Positions 25,964 to 36,836 of a DNA stretch of 64,000 bases are shown piece after piece. A program made the translations under genes and the position numbers. The stretch is from Bradyrhizobium commune (GTDB taxonomy: Bacteria > Pseudomonadota > Alphaproteobacteria > Rhizobiales > Xanthobacteraceae): positions 868,001-932,000 of the forward strand of contig NZ_CP061379.1 of NCBI RefSeq assembly GCF_015624505.1, read 5' to 3'. Below the pieces are notes generated by a model, which ran no database searches, was not told where the DNA came from, and saw only the letters and a program-made list of their open reading frames with translations. How positions within the stretch are numbered: position 1 is the first letter of the stretch; every line of letters begins with the position of its first letter.

Positions 25964-26257
25964 ATGCCGGTTTACAACGTGGTCAGGTTCAAGGTGAAGC
26001 CGGGTGAGGAAGCCGCCTTCCTCGACGCGCATCGCGACGGCAAGGCCAAATGGCCGGGCCTGGAGCACGGCGTCATCGTCAAGACCGGCGAGCAGACCTT
26101 CTGCCTGATCGGCACATGGTCCAGTCAGGACGCGATGGTCGCGGCGCGATCCGCGATGATCAAGACCCTCGACAGTTTCAGGTCCGTGCTCGAGGACCAG
26201 GGCGGCGGACGTGGCGTCACGGATGCCGTGTCGGGGGCGGTCGTGCTCGAACTCTAG
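25964..26257 (+). CDS. Small antibiotic-biosynthesis-monooxygenase-like (ABM, dimeric alpha/beta barrel) protein
   Basis: 97 residues from ATG 25964 with a CAGGAGG ribosome-binding site. The sequence MPVYNVVRFKVKPGEEAAFL, then IVKTGEQTFCLIGTWSSQDA, fits the ferredoxin-like dimeric barrel of ABM proteins, which act as monooxygenases or heme-degrading enzymes. No heme ligand is obvious. An in-frame extension upstream to 25763 has no support. Convergent with the YgiQ gene, with 18 bp between stops. Confidence 0.7.
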   Translation: MPVYNVVRFKVKPGEEAAFLDAHRDGKAKWPGLEHGVIVKTGEQTFCLIGTWSSQDAMVAARSAMIKTLDSFRSVLEDQGGGRGVTDAVSGAVVLEL

Positions 26258-26275
26258 GGGGCGATCGGCGGGCGT

Positions 26276-28297
<2,022 letters not shown>

Positions 28298-28458
28298 GGG
28301 GCCTACGCATAGGACTCCGCGCCCCCGAATACAACCGACGGGCGCGTGAAAGATTGCGGTTCCGGGGCCGTTCGGCACCCCGGCCGGTCTGTGACGCAGT
28401 CCACATACGGCCCGCTGCCTGTCATGTCATCCTCTCACCCGTATTGAGGGAGAGATCC

Positions 28459-28644
28459 ATGATCCTGGTCGACCTGTTGCTGATCCTGGTGATGATATTT
28501 TTCCTGTTTCTGCCGGCCACCGATCGCCGGACGGTGCGGATGAGGCTCGCCATGCTCTGCATGCTGCTGGCGGTGTTCTCGGTCTCCGTCTCCCGCACCC
28601 ATGTCGAGCCGGTGGCGTTCCCAAGGATCGCTGCGACGCGTTGA
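28459..28644 (+). CDS. Small single-pass membrane protein
   Basis: 61 residues from ATG 28459, with a GAGGGAG-like ribosome-binding site just upstream. The first 20 residues form one hydrophobic helix (MILVDLLLILVMIFFLFLPA), and a second hydrophobic stretch spans about 30-45 (LAMLCMLLAVFSVSVS), so there may be two helices. No family is recognised. It stands alone between YgiQ and another small gene. Confidence 0.55.
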   Translation: MILVDLLLILVMIFFLFLPATDRRTVRMRLAMLCMLLAVFSVSVSRTHVEPVAFPRIAATR

Positions 28645-28731
28645 GCCGCAGGAACCATCCGCCGTCGCGAACATTCTGAATATAGGTTCGCAGCGAGCCT
28701 GGCTCGCGCTCGCCTCGGCGATGGGGGACTT

Positions 28732-28896
28732 GTGAGTACGGTCATAGAGAATTTGCTCACCCGGAAGCAGAAGCTGGTCGAGCAGCTCGAGAGGACGCAA
28801 TCGGTCGAGGAGCGCGACAGGATCGAGCACCAGCTCGAGCAGATCAACACCGCGCTGGACTTTCTGGACAGGCCCGGGTCGAAGGACGCGCGCTAG
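28732..28896 (+). CDS. Small coiled-coil protein
   Basis: 54 residues from GTG 28732 to TAG 28896, with GGGGGA 5-10 bp upstream. The sequence MSTVIENLLTRKQKLVEQLE, then RTQSVEERDRIEHQLEQINT, is a nearly uninterrupted amphipathic heptad helix. The open frame, good ribosome-binding site and heptads support a real gene. No function is assigned. A GGAACC at 28651 followed after 16 bp by CATT is near the EcfG general-stress promoter pattern. Confidence 0.6.
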   Translation: MSTVIENLLTRKQKLVEQLERTQSVEERDRIEHQLEQINTALDFLDRPGSKDAR

Positions 28897-28902
28897 CAGC
28901 GC

Positions 28903-29568
28903 TCAGTCGGCCTTGATCGCGCGCGCATAGACCACACCCGAATTGGTGATGTGCGTCGTCATCAGCGCCTCGAAGGCGGCGAACTCGCCGCGCGCGAACA
29001 GATCGAGCAGCTTGCGGTGCTCGTCGAAGGACGTGCGGGTGCGCACGTCGATCGGCGAGGTCAAATTGGTGCGGAGCGCCGCGACACGCCCCGAGACCAG
29101 CTGGTAGGATTCGGCGAGATAGCGATTGCCGCAATGGGTGAACAGCGCCTCGTGAAAGGCGGCATCGGCGCGGCCATAGGCGATGTTGTCCCGGTCGCTG
29201 ACCGCCGGCTCCATCGCGGCGATCGCATCGCTCATCGTCGCGACAGCGCCGTCGCGATCGTGGCGAAAGGCGAGCTCGGCCGCCTTGGGCTCGAGCGCGA
29301 TCCTGAAGGTGCAAAGCGCAGTGATGTCGTCCGCGCTCGGGGTGAAGACAAAACTGCCGACCTGCGGCCTGATCACCACGAGCCCCTGCGCCTGCAACTG
29401 CCCCATCGCCTCGCGCACCGGCGTGCGGCTGACGCCGAACGAGTTCGCGACCATTTCCTCGGAGATCGCAGCCCCCAGCGCGAACTCTCCGTCGATGATG
29501 GCCTGGCGCAGCCGCAGCATCACCCGCTGCGACAGCGATTTCGGCGTCTCGAGCTTGAGCGATCGCAT
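28903..29568 (-). CDS. GntR-family (FadR/FCD subfamily) transcriptional regulator
   Basis: 221 residues. The N-terminal winged helix (about 8-75) has GAAISEEMVANSFGVSRTPV and REAMGQLQAQGLVV. The FCD domain (about 90-212) carries a likely metal site spread over ADAAFHEALFTHCGN and FDEHRKLLDLF. It is only 6 bp downstream of the FAD oxidase gene, so it is co-transcribed with its target and should repress the divergent catabolic pair. The inducer is probably an organic acid. Confidence 0.93.
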   Translation of the reverse strand: MRSLKLETPKSLSQRVMLRLRQAIIDGEFALGAAISEEMVANSFGVSRTPVREAMGQLQAQGLVVIRPQVGSFVFTPSADDITALCTFRIALEPKAAELAFRHDRDGAVATMSDAIAAMEPAVSDRDNIAYGRADAAFHEALFTHCGNRYLAESYQLVSGRVAALRTNLTSPIDVRTRTSFDEHRKLLDLFARGEFAAFEALMTTHITNSGVVYARAIKAD

Positions 29569-29574
29569 GGGCTC

Positions 29575-30987
29575 TCAGATCACCTTGCCGGGATTGAGCA
29601 GATGGTCGGGATCGAGCGCCGCCTTCAGCGTCCGCATCAGTGCGATCTCGGCCTCGCTGCGGGCGTGGCCCAGCCACTTCTTCTTCAGCGTGCCGATGCC
29701 GTGCTCGGCGGACACACTGCCGCCCATCTCGCGGACGAGGCCGTAGATGATCGCGTCCATCTCCTCTTTCGGCTGCTGCTCGACAGCGAGGCCCGTGACC
29801 CAGGAGACCAGATGCAGATTGCCGTCGCCGATATGGCCGTAATAGACGCTCTCGCATCCCTTGATGCCGGAGGCGAGCGCAGCCTTGCATCGCGTGACGA
29901 AATCGTCCATCCGCGCCACCGCGAGGCCGATGTCGTAGGAGATGTGCGGCCCCAGCACCTGGCCGAACTCGGCGCAGATGTCGCGCACGCTCCAGAAGCT
30001 TTGCGTCTGCGCCAGCGACTGCGCCACGGCGGCGTCGACCAGCAGCCCGCGCTCCATCAATTCTTCGAGCCAGGCCTGGAAACGCGGCGCATCGAGGCTC
30101 TCGTCGGTGCCCTGCGCCTCGACCAGCACGTAGAGGCTGTCGCCTGCGGCCACCGGCGGCTTCACGCCGGCGCGCGTCGTGATCACGTCCCAATAATCCG
30201 GCCACATCACCTCGAACGCCGAGAGCAGCGGGCCGAGGCCGCTGCGTGCGGCATCGAGCAGCGCGATCACCGCGTCATAGTCCTTCAGCGCGCAGAGCGC
30301 GGCCATGGTCGAGCGCGGCTTTGGAAACAACCGCAGCACCACGCGGGTGATGATGCCGAGCGTACCTTCCGAGCCGATGAAGAGGTGCTTCAGATCGTAG
30401 CCCGCGTTGTTCTTCATCAGCTTGTTCAGATTGGTGATGATGGTGCCATCGGGCAGCACCACCTCCAGGCCGAGCACCAGCTCGCGCGTCATGCCATAGC
30501 GGATCACGCGATTGCCGCCGGCATTGGTGGAGAGGTTGCCGCCGATCGCGCAGGAGCCGCGCGAGCCGAGATCGAGCGGAAAGAAGAAGCCGGCCTCGTC
30601 GGCAGCTTTTTGAATCGTCTCGAGCGGCGTGCCGGCCTTTACCGTCATCGTCGCCGACGCGCGATCGATCTCCTCGATGCCGCTCATGCGCTCGAGCGAG
30701 ATCGCGACCCAGCCTGCGTCCGGCGAGGCGCCGCGGCAGAGCCCGGTCAAGCCGCCCTGCGGCACGAACGGGATCCGCGCCTGTCGGCAGGTTGCGATCG
30801 CCTCGGCAACACCTTGCGCATCGAGCGGACGGATCACCGCGCGCGGCGTCTGCGGCAGGCTCGCGCTCCAGTCGTTGCCATTGCGTGCCGGCACGTCAGA
30901 GCCGGTCAGCACCGCGGCCGCGCCGAGCTTGTCGCGCAAGCGCCCGAGCAATCGGTCGGGATCTCCGGCGGGGGTCACCATGTCCAT
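29575..30987 (-). CDS. FAD-linked oxidase, GlcD/D-lactate/D-2-hydroxyglutarate dehydrogenase family
   Basis: 470 residues. A PCMH-type FAD domain (about 35-215) contains the dinucleotide region IPFVPQGGLTGLCRGASPDA and PLDLGSRGSCAIGGNLSTNA with GGNRVIRYGMTRELVLGLEV. The C-terminal oxidase domain has metal-ligand residues in YYGHIGDGNLHLV and a closing VSAEHGIGTLKKKWL. ATG 30987 follows an AAGAGG site. The cytosolic enzyme most likely oxidises a D-2-hydroxy acid. Which one is not clear. Operon with gntR, divergent from the DHDPS-like gene. Confidence 0.9.
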   Translation of the reverse strand: MDMVTPAGDPDRLLGRLRDKLGAAAVLTGSDVPARNGNDWSASLPQTPRAVIRPLDAQGVAEAIATCRQARIPFVPQGGLTGLCRGASPDAGWVAISLERMSGIEEIDRASATMTVKAGTPLETIQKAADEAGFFFPLDLGSRGSCAIGGNLSTNAGGNRVIRYGMTRELVLGLEVVLPDGTIITNLNKLMKNNAGYDLKHLFIGSEGTLGIITRVVLRLFPKPRSTMAALCALKDYDAVIALLDAARSGLGPLLSAFEVMWPDYWDVITTRAGVKPPVAAGDSLYVLVEAQGTDESLDAPRFQAWLEELMERGLLVDAAVAQSLAQTQSFWSVRDICAEFGQVLGPHISYDIGLAVARMDDFVTRCKAALASGIKGCESVYYGHIGDGNLHLVSWVTGLAVEQQPKEEMDAIIYGLVREMGGSVSAEHGIGTLKKKWLGHARSEAEIALMRTLKAALDPDHLLNPGKVI

Positions 30988-31024
30988 GTGAGACCTCTTG
31001 CTTAGCGAGGGAATTGCATCAGTC

Positions 31025-31041
31025 TTGTATGTAAGGTACAA
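31025..31041. promoter_or_regulatory. Candidate GntR operator
   Basis: TTGTA (31025-31029) and TACAA (31037-31041) form an inverted repeat around a 7-bp centre within the 148-bp divergent region. FadR-type GntR proteins bind comparable short TNGTNNNACNA-like palindromes. The position between the oxidase/gntR operon and the DHDPS-like gene would let one repressor control both directions. Confidence 0.5.
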
Positions 31042-31135
31042 CACAAAAAGTAAAGCAAAAACAGGAGTTCAATTGGCCCAGAAGATCGTTATGGGTCAAT
31101 GGCTTATTCGGGAAGCCGCAACAATGGGTGGTGTC

Positions 31136-32020
31136 ATGACGGAGGCAATTCGCGGGTTCTGGGTGGCATCGGCGACACCGCTGACCCCGGACGGCAGCGT
31201 GGATTCCGCGAAGCTCGCTGCCCACGCCAAGAAGCTCTTCAGCAAGGGTGTCGACGGCGTCGTGCTGTTCGGCACCACCGGCGAGGGCACCTCCTTCAAC
31301 GTGGCCGAACGCCTTGCGACTATCGAAGCGCTGCTTAAAGCCGACGTTGCTGCGGAGCGCATCGGCATCGGCGGCGGCTTTCCCGCCGTCAGCGACAGCA
31401 TCGCGCTCACGCGCGCGGTGTTGGGCCTGGGCCTGCACCACGTCTTGGTGCTGCCGCCCTACTTTGACCGCAGCGTCACGCCCGAGGGCATCGAGGACGC
31501 GTTCGCTGCGATCCTCGACGGCGTCGCCGACGATCGCCTGCGCGCCTACCTCTATCACATTCCGCAGATCTCGGGCGTCGCGATCCCGACCAATGTCGCC
31601 TCGAGCTTGCGCAAGCGCTACGGCAAGACAGTCGCGGGATTGAAAGACTCCAGCGGCGACTTCAAGCAGTTTTTGGCGTTCCGCGCCGCCGCGCCCGAGC
31701 TCGCCATCACCGTCGGCAACGAGGCCGACATTGCGCGTGCGATCGCCGCAGGCGGCGCCGGCACCATCTGCGGCATGGCCAACATCGCGCCGGAACTGGT
31801 CAAGGCCATGATCGACGGCAAGGATGTCGAAGCGCGCATGCAGGCCGCGGTCGACATCGTGGTGAAGTCGCCTTCCTTCCTCGCGACGCTGAAGGCCATT
31901 CTCGCGGCGCGGACGGGTGACGCCAGCTGGTTGCGCGTGCGGCCGCCGCTGCGCGCCTTGTCTGATGGCACTGCGCTCAAGCTGAAGCTCGACGAATTGA
32001 TGAGCCCCGTGATCGCTTGA
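31136..32020 (+). CDS. Dihydrodipicolinate synthase/N-acetylneuraminate lyase family protein (catabolic aldolase)
   Basis: 294-residue TIM-barrel class I aldolase. Schiff-base Lys170 is in VAGLKDSSGD, the catalytic Tyr is in YLYHIPQ (about 138-140), and GTTGEG (about 46-51) is the substrate loop. Because it is divergent from an FAD 2-hydroxy-acid dehydrogenase and GntR, it more probably acts on a keto-sugar acid than as lysine-pathway DapA. The frame is open to 30998, but ATG 31136 gives the family N-terminus. Confidence 0.88.
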   Translation: MTEAIRGFWVASATPLTPDGSVDSAKLAAHAKKLFSKGVDGVVLFGTTGEGTSFNVAERLATIEALLKADVAAERIGIGGGFPAVSDSIALTRAVLGLGLHHVLVLPPYFDRSVTPEGIEDAFAAILDGVADDRLRAYLYHIPQISGVAIPTNVASSLRKRYGKTVAGLKDSSGDFKQFLAFRAAAPELAITVGNEADIARAIAAGGAGTICGMANIAPELVKAMIDGKDVEARMQAAVDIVVKSPSFLATLKAILAARTGDASWLRVRPPLRALSDGTALKLKLDELMSPVIA

Positions 32021-32121
32021 AGTCTCAGCGCTGCTGCGACACGTTGCCGCGAATTCGCGTGCAGCGTGTCGCAATCTTCGCGGCGTCAATCGTTGATTGC
32101 CGTTGTTTGTGGGTCCGCGCT

Positions 32122-32152
32122 TAGAACGATTCAACACTAGAGCAATTCAAGC
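32122..32152 (+). promoter_or_regulatory. Tandem Irr/ICE-like boxes upstream of the TonB receptor
   Basis: TTAGAA-CGA-TTCAAC (32122-32136) and CTAGAG-CAA-TTCAAG (32138-32152) resemble the rhizobial iron control element TTAGAA-N3-TTCTAA. The first matches at 10 of 12 arm positions and the second at about 9. They lie about 80-110 bp before the TonB-receptor GTG. Irr activates or represses genes according to heme status. RirA/Fur sites are not evident. Confidence 0.55.
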
Positions 32153-32233
32153 CCGCTTGCGGTTCTCTTCACTCCTGGCGGCTGCTAGATGCGCCAGCAT
32201 CAATGCAGCGTCTGACTTGGAAGTGAATCGAAA

Positions 32234-34561
32234 GTGCGTGCCCCCGTGGATGGCCAGCGCGTCAGCGGCCATCGTTCTCGTGTCGGCAAGAGCCGTGCAG
32301 GTCTTCTCCTCGGCGCAGCCGTGCTGCTCGCCGAAAGCCCCTTCAACAGCACGATCGCGCAGATGCCATCGGCGCTGCCGCCGGTGACGGTGGATGCGCC
32401 GGCGCAGCGGCCGAAACCGGCGCGGGCGTCGGGATCATCGCAGCGGCGCACGCAGGCGGCTGCACGCCAACGCCAGCAGAATACTGCGGCCACGGCGGCC
32501 CCGACGCCGTCGGAACGCGCGGCGGCTGAAGCCGTAGCCCAACAGGCGGCAAAGCTCGGCTATCGCGCGATGCCGAGCGCGACGACGTTGCGCTCGGGCG
32601 CCTCGCCGCTCGACACATCACAGTCCGTCAACGTCGTGCCTGCGCAGGTCCTGAAGGACCAGCTGCCGCGCAACATCGACGACGCGCTGGTCAACATCAG
32701 CGGCATCACCCAGACCAATACGCTCGCCGGCACCCAGGATGCGGTGATCCGCCGCGGCTTCGGCGACAATCGCGACGGCTCGATCATGCGCAACGGCATG
32801 CCGCTGGTGCAGGGCCGCAGCCTGAACGCCGCTGTCGACAGCGTCGAGGTGCTGAAAGGACCGGCCTCGCTGCTCTACGGCATCATGGATCCCGGCGGCA
32901 TCGTCAACACCATCAGCAAGCGCCCCGAGCTCTACCAGCACGGTTCGGTCACGCTGCTCGGCTCGACCTATGCCAACAACCGCAACGGTGCTGACGGTAC
33001 GCTCGACGTCACCGGTCCGATCGGCGATGGCGGCCTCGCCTATCGTTTCATCGGCTACGGCGTCAGCGAGGACTATTGGCGCAATTTCGGCCGTCACCGC
33101 GAAATGCTGGTGAACCCGTCGCTCGCCTGGTACGGCGAGACGACGACGGTCCAGCTCACCTATGAGCACCGCGAGTTCATCTATCCGTTCGACCGCGGCA
33201 CCGCCTTCGTCAACGGCGCGCCGCTCGCGATCCCGAAGACGCGTCGGCTCGACGAGCCCTTCAACAACATGTGGGGCACTTCCGACCTGGTGCAGGGCTC
33301 GATCGAGCAGAAGCTCAACGACAATTGGAAGGTCACGGCGGCCTACAGCTACAACACCGAGACCTACAGCGCCAACCAGCTCCGCATCACCGGCGTCAAC
33401 GCCGCGACCGGCGTCGAGACCCGCAGCAACGACGGTACCCAGAATTCGCTGAGCAACGCCAGCTACGGCACCTCCTATATGCAGGGTGATGTCTGGGTCG
33501 GCGGCTTCCGCAACGAGACCCTGTTCGGAGGCGAGGCGCTGTATCGCACGATCGATCGTCACGACCTGATCCGTCAGGCGACGCCGAGCTTCAACTTCTA
33601 TAATCCGGTCTACGGATTGGTCATTCCGGGTGCGACCGTTTCGGCAACTGACAGCGAGCAGACCGACAAGCTCGGCACCCGCGGCTTCTTCGCCCAGGAC
33701 ACGTTCCATCTGACCAACTGGCTGTCCGTGGTTGGCGGCGTGCGCTGGATGCAATACGAGCAGCTCGCCGGCAAGGGTCGGCCCATCTTCATCACCAACA
33801 CCAATCTGTCGGGCGACAAGGTGCTGCCGCTCGGTGGCGTCATCGTCAAGCTGAGCGACGAGCTCTCCTATTACGTGAGCTATACGCAGTCGCTGAAGCC
33901 GACCTCGACGATTGCCGCCTTCACCAGCGGCTTCGTCGTCGACTCTGCCATCGCGCCCGAGGAAGGCACGCAGTGGGAGACCGGCCTGAAGTTCGATGTC
34001 AACAAGCGGTTGTCGGGCACGCTGGCGGTCTACGACATCCAGAAGAAGAACGTGCTAGTGCTGGATGACCTCGGCAACAACAAGTTGACCGGGCGCGCAT
34101 CTGGTGCCGCGCGGTCGCGTGGCGTTGAGTTGGACGTCACCGGCAGGCTGACGGATGAATGGAGCATGATCGGTAGCTACGGCTATACCGACGCGCGCCT
34201 GATCAACGACCCCGTCGTCGGGAACGCCAAGCTGTTGAACGCCGCGATGAACACGGCCTCGCTCTATCTGGTCTACGATTTCGGCGACCGGCTCCCGGGA
34301 CGTCTGCGGCTCGGCGGCGGCGCGCATTATGTCGGCGACCGGCCGGGCGACTCCGCCAACACGTTCTTCATGCCGGCCTATACCGTCGCGGACATCTTTG
34401 CGACCTACGACACCAAGGTCGACCAGGTGCCGGTGACCTACCAGTTCAATGTCAAGAACCTGTTCGACAAGCTCTATTATACGTCCACCACCGGAAGCCC
34501 GTTGGCCGTCGCGATCGGTGATGGCCGGCGCATCTCCCTGTCGGCGACGGTGAAGTTCTAG
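32234..34561 (+). CDS. TonB-dependent siderophore receptor
   Basis: 775-residue outer-membrane receptor. GTG 32234 is followed by a signal peptide (about 1-42, RAGLLLGAAVLLAESPF) and a Pro/Arg/Ala-rich linker. The plug domain (about 105-215) has QSVNVVPAQVLKDQL, GFGDNRDGSIMRNGMPLVQG and VEVLKGPASLLYGIMDPGGI. The beta-barrel ends ISLSATVKF with the required terminal Phe. FhuA/FoxA-like ferri-siderophore uptake is the probable role. It is the first gene of an iron operon with an Fe(III)-binding protein and PepSY protein. Confidence 0.92.
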   Translation: MRAPVDGQRVSGHRSRVGKSRAGLLLGAAVLLAESPFNSTIAQMPSALPPVTVDAPAQRPKPARASGSSQRRTQAAARQRQQNTAATAAPTPSERAAAEAVAQQAAKLGYRAMPSATTLRSGASPLDTSQSVNVVPAQVLKDQLPRNIDDALVNISGITQTNTLAGTQDAVIRRGFGDNRDGSIMRNGMPLVQGRSLNAAVDSVEVLKGPASLLYGIMDPGGIVNTISKRPELYQHGSVTLLGSTYANNRNGADGTLDVTGPIGDGGLAYRFIGYGVSEDYWRNFGRHREMLVNPSLAWYGETTTVQLTYEHREFIYPFDRGTAFVNGAPLAIPKTRRLDEPFNNMWGTSDLVQGSIEQKLNDNWKVTAAYSYNTETYSANQLRITGVNAATGVETRSNDGTQNSLSNASYGTSYMQGDVWVGGFRNETLFGGEALYRTIDRHDLIRQATPSFNFYNPVYGLVIPGATVSATDSEQTDKLGTRGFFAQDTFHLTNWLSVVGGVRWMQYEQLAGKGRPIFITNTNLSGDKVLPLGGVIVKLSDELSYYVSYTQSLKPTSTIAAFTSGFVVDSAIAPEEGTQWETGLKFDVNKRLSGTLAVYDIQKKNVLVLDDLGNNKLTGRASGAARSRGVELDVTGRLTDEWSMIGSYGYTDARLINDPVVGNAKLLNAAMNTASLYLVYDFGDRLPGRLRLGGGAHYVGDRPGDSANTFFMPAYTVADIFATYDTKVDQVPVTYQFNVKNLFDKLYYTSTTGSPLAVAIGDGRRISLSATVKF

Positions 34562-34563
34562 CG

Positions 34564-35592
34564 ATGAGGGCGCGGCGCAAAGCCATCGCGGTCCTGGTCG
34601 CGCTGGCGTCCGCTTGTCTTGCCGTTTCAGGCGAGGTCTGCGCCGAAGAGATCACGCTGTATTCGACCAGAGAGGCTGCTCTGGTCGAGCCCGTGGTTGC
34701 GTCTTTCACTGAAGCCAGCGGCATCAAGGTGAACGTGGTTTTCGTCGAGGACAGTCTCGTCAAGCGGCTCGTATCGGAAGGCGAGACCTCTCCAGCGGAC
34801 GTGTTGCTGACAATCGGACTGGACAAGACGACGCAGCTCCCGAGCCGTGCCCTAACGCAGGCTTTTGCGTCGCCGACCATCGAGCAGGCCATTCCGGCAA
34901 ATCTGCGAAGCGCCGGTGCGCAATGGCTTGCGCTCGCCGCCCGCCCGCGTGTCGTCTTCGCGCACAAGGACAATGCGTTGGCAGCGATCGACTATGAAGA
35001 TCTCGCCGATCCCAGATGGCGCGGCAAGCTTTGCATGCGTTCGATCCTGCATCAGAACAACGTCGCCATGGTCGCGGCCTATCTCACGCATCACGGCGAG
35101 GCGGCGACGGAAACCTGGCTCGCCGGCCTGAAAGCCAATCTTGCCCACAAGCCATCCGGCAAGGACAACGACGTGATCCGCGAGATCGTACAGGGCACGT
35201 GCGAGATCGGCATCGGCAACACCGTGGCGCTGGCGCAATTACGCGACGGACGGGAGGGCGCCGATTGGCGCGCCTGGGCGATGGAAGTCAAGGCGGTTCC
35301 GACCTCATTCAGGAGCGGCGGTACGCATGTGAACCTCACCGGCGCAGCCATCGCAAAGCACGCGCCGCATCCGGCCGCCGCACGCGGATTCCTCGAGTTC
35401 CTCGTCACGCCGGCTGCGCAACGGAGCTTTGCGGCTGCCGAGCTCGAATATCCCGTTCTCGCTACGGCGGAGCGTGCTCCCATCCTCACCGATATCGGCG
35501 CGTTCACGTCCGACACGATGCCGATCGATCAGATTGCCGCGCACCAGCAGGCCGCGGTCGCGCTCATTAAGAAGGTTGGCCTCAATGAGTAG
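34564..35592 (+). CDS. Periplasmic iron(III)-type ABC substrate-binding protein
   Basis: 342 residues, starting 2 bp after the receptor stop. Signal peptide to about 28 (AIAVLVALASACLAVSGEVC). The mature part matches the FbpA/FutA family: EITLYSTREAALVEPVVASF, then DVLLTIGLDKTTQLPSRALT and PRWRGKLCMRSILHQNN. The typical ligand tyrosines are only partly recognisable (YEDLADP). No FbpB/FbpC permease genes follow, so it must use permeases elsewhere, or act alone with the receptor. Confidence 0.88.
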   Translation: MRARRKAIAVLVALASACLAVSGEVCAEEITLYSTREAALVEPVVASFTEASGIKVNVVFVEDSLVKRLVSEGETSPADVLLTIGLDKTTQLPSRALTQAFASPTIEQAIPANLRSAGAQWLALAARPRVVFAHKDNALAAIDYEDLADPRWRGKLCMRSILHQNNVAMVAAYLTHHGEAATETWLAGLKANLAHKPSGKDNDVIREIVQGTCEIGIGNTVALAQLRDGREGADWRAWAMEVKAVPTSFRSGGTHVNLTGAAIAKHAPHPAAARGFLEFLVTPAAQRSFAAAELEYPVLATAERAPILTDIGAFTSDTMPIDQIAAHQQAAVALIKKVGLNE

Positions 35593-36766
35593 ACTGGGGC
35601 ACAAGATCAAAGCAGGCCTGCTTCAGGTTCATTCCATTCTGGGCCTCGTGCTTGCGCTGCTGCTCTGTCTGATCGCGCTGACCGGCGCGATCATGAGTTT
35701 CGAGGATGAGATCGTCGATCATCTCAATGCCGGGATCATGCAGGTCGCGCCGCGAACGACGCCGGCGCTGATGCCGGACGAACTGGTCACGCGCCTCAAG
35801 GCTGGCGTCGATGTCGGCAAGGTCGCGGCCATGACGCTGTCGAGCGATCCCTCCGCGGCGGTGCATGTCCGCTTCGCGCGCGACGAGCAGGGCGCGCGGC
35901 CGTCCTCGCTCTACGTCGATCCCTATGATGCCCATGTGCTCGGCGTGCCACGCGGCGAGGAATTTTTCGCAACCGTCCGCCGATTGCATCGCTGGCTGCT
36001 CATTCCCGGCGATGCCAAGGGGTGGGGCCGCCAGATCACCGGCATCGCCGCGCTCGGCCTGATCGTCATGCTGGTCTCGGGCCTGGTGCTGCGCTGGCCG
36101 CGCCGCGCTGGCCACGTGAAGATGTGGCTGAAGCCCAATCTCGGGCTCAGCGGCCGCGGGCTGCACCGGTCGCTGCATGCCGTCATCGGCACCTGGGTCC
36201 TGCCGATCTATCTGGTGATGACGTTGACGGGACTCTGGTACTCGTTCGACTGGTACAAGGACGGTGTCGTTTGGCTGCTGTCGCGCCCGCAAGTTTCCGC
36301 GGCGAAGATGCAGCCGAAACAGCCGCGAGCGGCCGGCCGGCCTGAGCCGGTTCAGGCTGTCGGGTTCGATCGCGCCTGGTCGACCTTGTTGCGCGAAGAG
36401 GGCGGCCATTTTTCCCGCGCCTTGCTGACGCTGCCCGGCGGTCCGGGCACGGTGCTGCGCATTCGATCATGGGGCAAGGAGACGACGCTCGACACCACGC
36501 GCGACGAATTCCGCATCGATGCGGTCACCGGTCAGATCGTGTCGGCTGATCGCTACGCCGAGAAGACGCTGGGCGAGAAGATCATTGCGAATCTGCTCGA
36601 CATTCATCGCGGCGCCGTGCTGGGCTGGCCCGGTAAGCTCGCCTTCATGATGGCCGCGGCGCTGATGCCGCTGTTCGCAATCACCGGCGTGCTCCTGTAT
36701 CTGTCGCGCCGCAAGCTACGGCGTCCCGCGCAACCGGCGCTTGGGCGGCTCGTTCCCGGTGAATGA
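35585..36766 (+). CDS. PepSY-associated transmembrane protein
   Basis: 393 residues, overlapping the preceding gene by 8 bp. Four TM helices: about 12-35 (SILGLVLALLLCLIALTGAI), 160-180, 205-230 and 355-378, with PepSY-like segments between. Conserved HSILG and LHRSLHAVIGTWV carry histidines that could bind heme, as in FoxB/PiuB-type inner-membrane ferric reductases. Co-transcription with a TonB receptor supports reduction or release of siderophore iron in the periplasm. Confidence 0.88.
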   Translation: MSRLGHKIKAGLLQVHSILGLVLALLLCLIALTGAIMSFEDEIVDHLNAGIMQVAPRTTPALMPDELVTRLKAGVDVGKVAAMTLSSDPSAAVHVRFARDEQGARPSSLYVDPYDAHVLGVPRGEEFFATVRRLHRWLLIPGDAKGWGRQITGIAALGLIVMLVSGLVLRWPRRAGHVKMWLKPNLGLSGRGLHRSLHAVIGTWVLPIYLVMTLTGLWYSFDWYKDGVVWLLSRPQVSAAKMQPKQPRAAGRPEPVQAVGFDRAWSTLLREEGGHFSRALLTLPGGPGTVLRIRSWGKETTLDTTRDEFRIDAVTGQIVSADRYAEKTLGEKIIANLLDIHRGAVLGWPGKLAFMMAAALMPLFAITGVLLYLSRRKLRRPAQPALGRLVPGE

Positions 36767-36836
36767 GACGAGGACTAGCCAAGCCCGCCGCAATCGTTCA
36801 AAAGCCCATGGCCTGTCCTTCGTCTAGGTTCACGCC

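Noticed and set aside
28419..28425. Single CTGTCAT before the small membrane gene
   Set aside because: No partner at 11 bp on either side, so it does not make a Pho box.
28951..31005. 684-residue plus-strand open frame
   Set aside because: Shadow of the gntR and FAD-oxidase genes. The same low-complexity Arg/His/Asp composition as other shadows.
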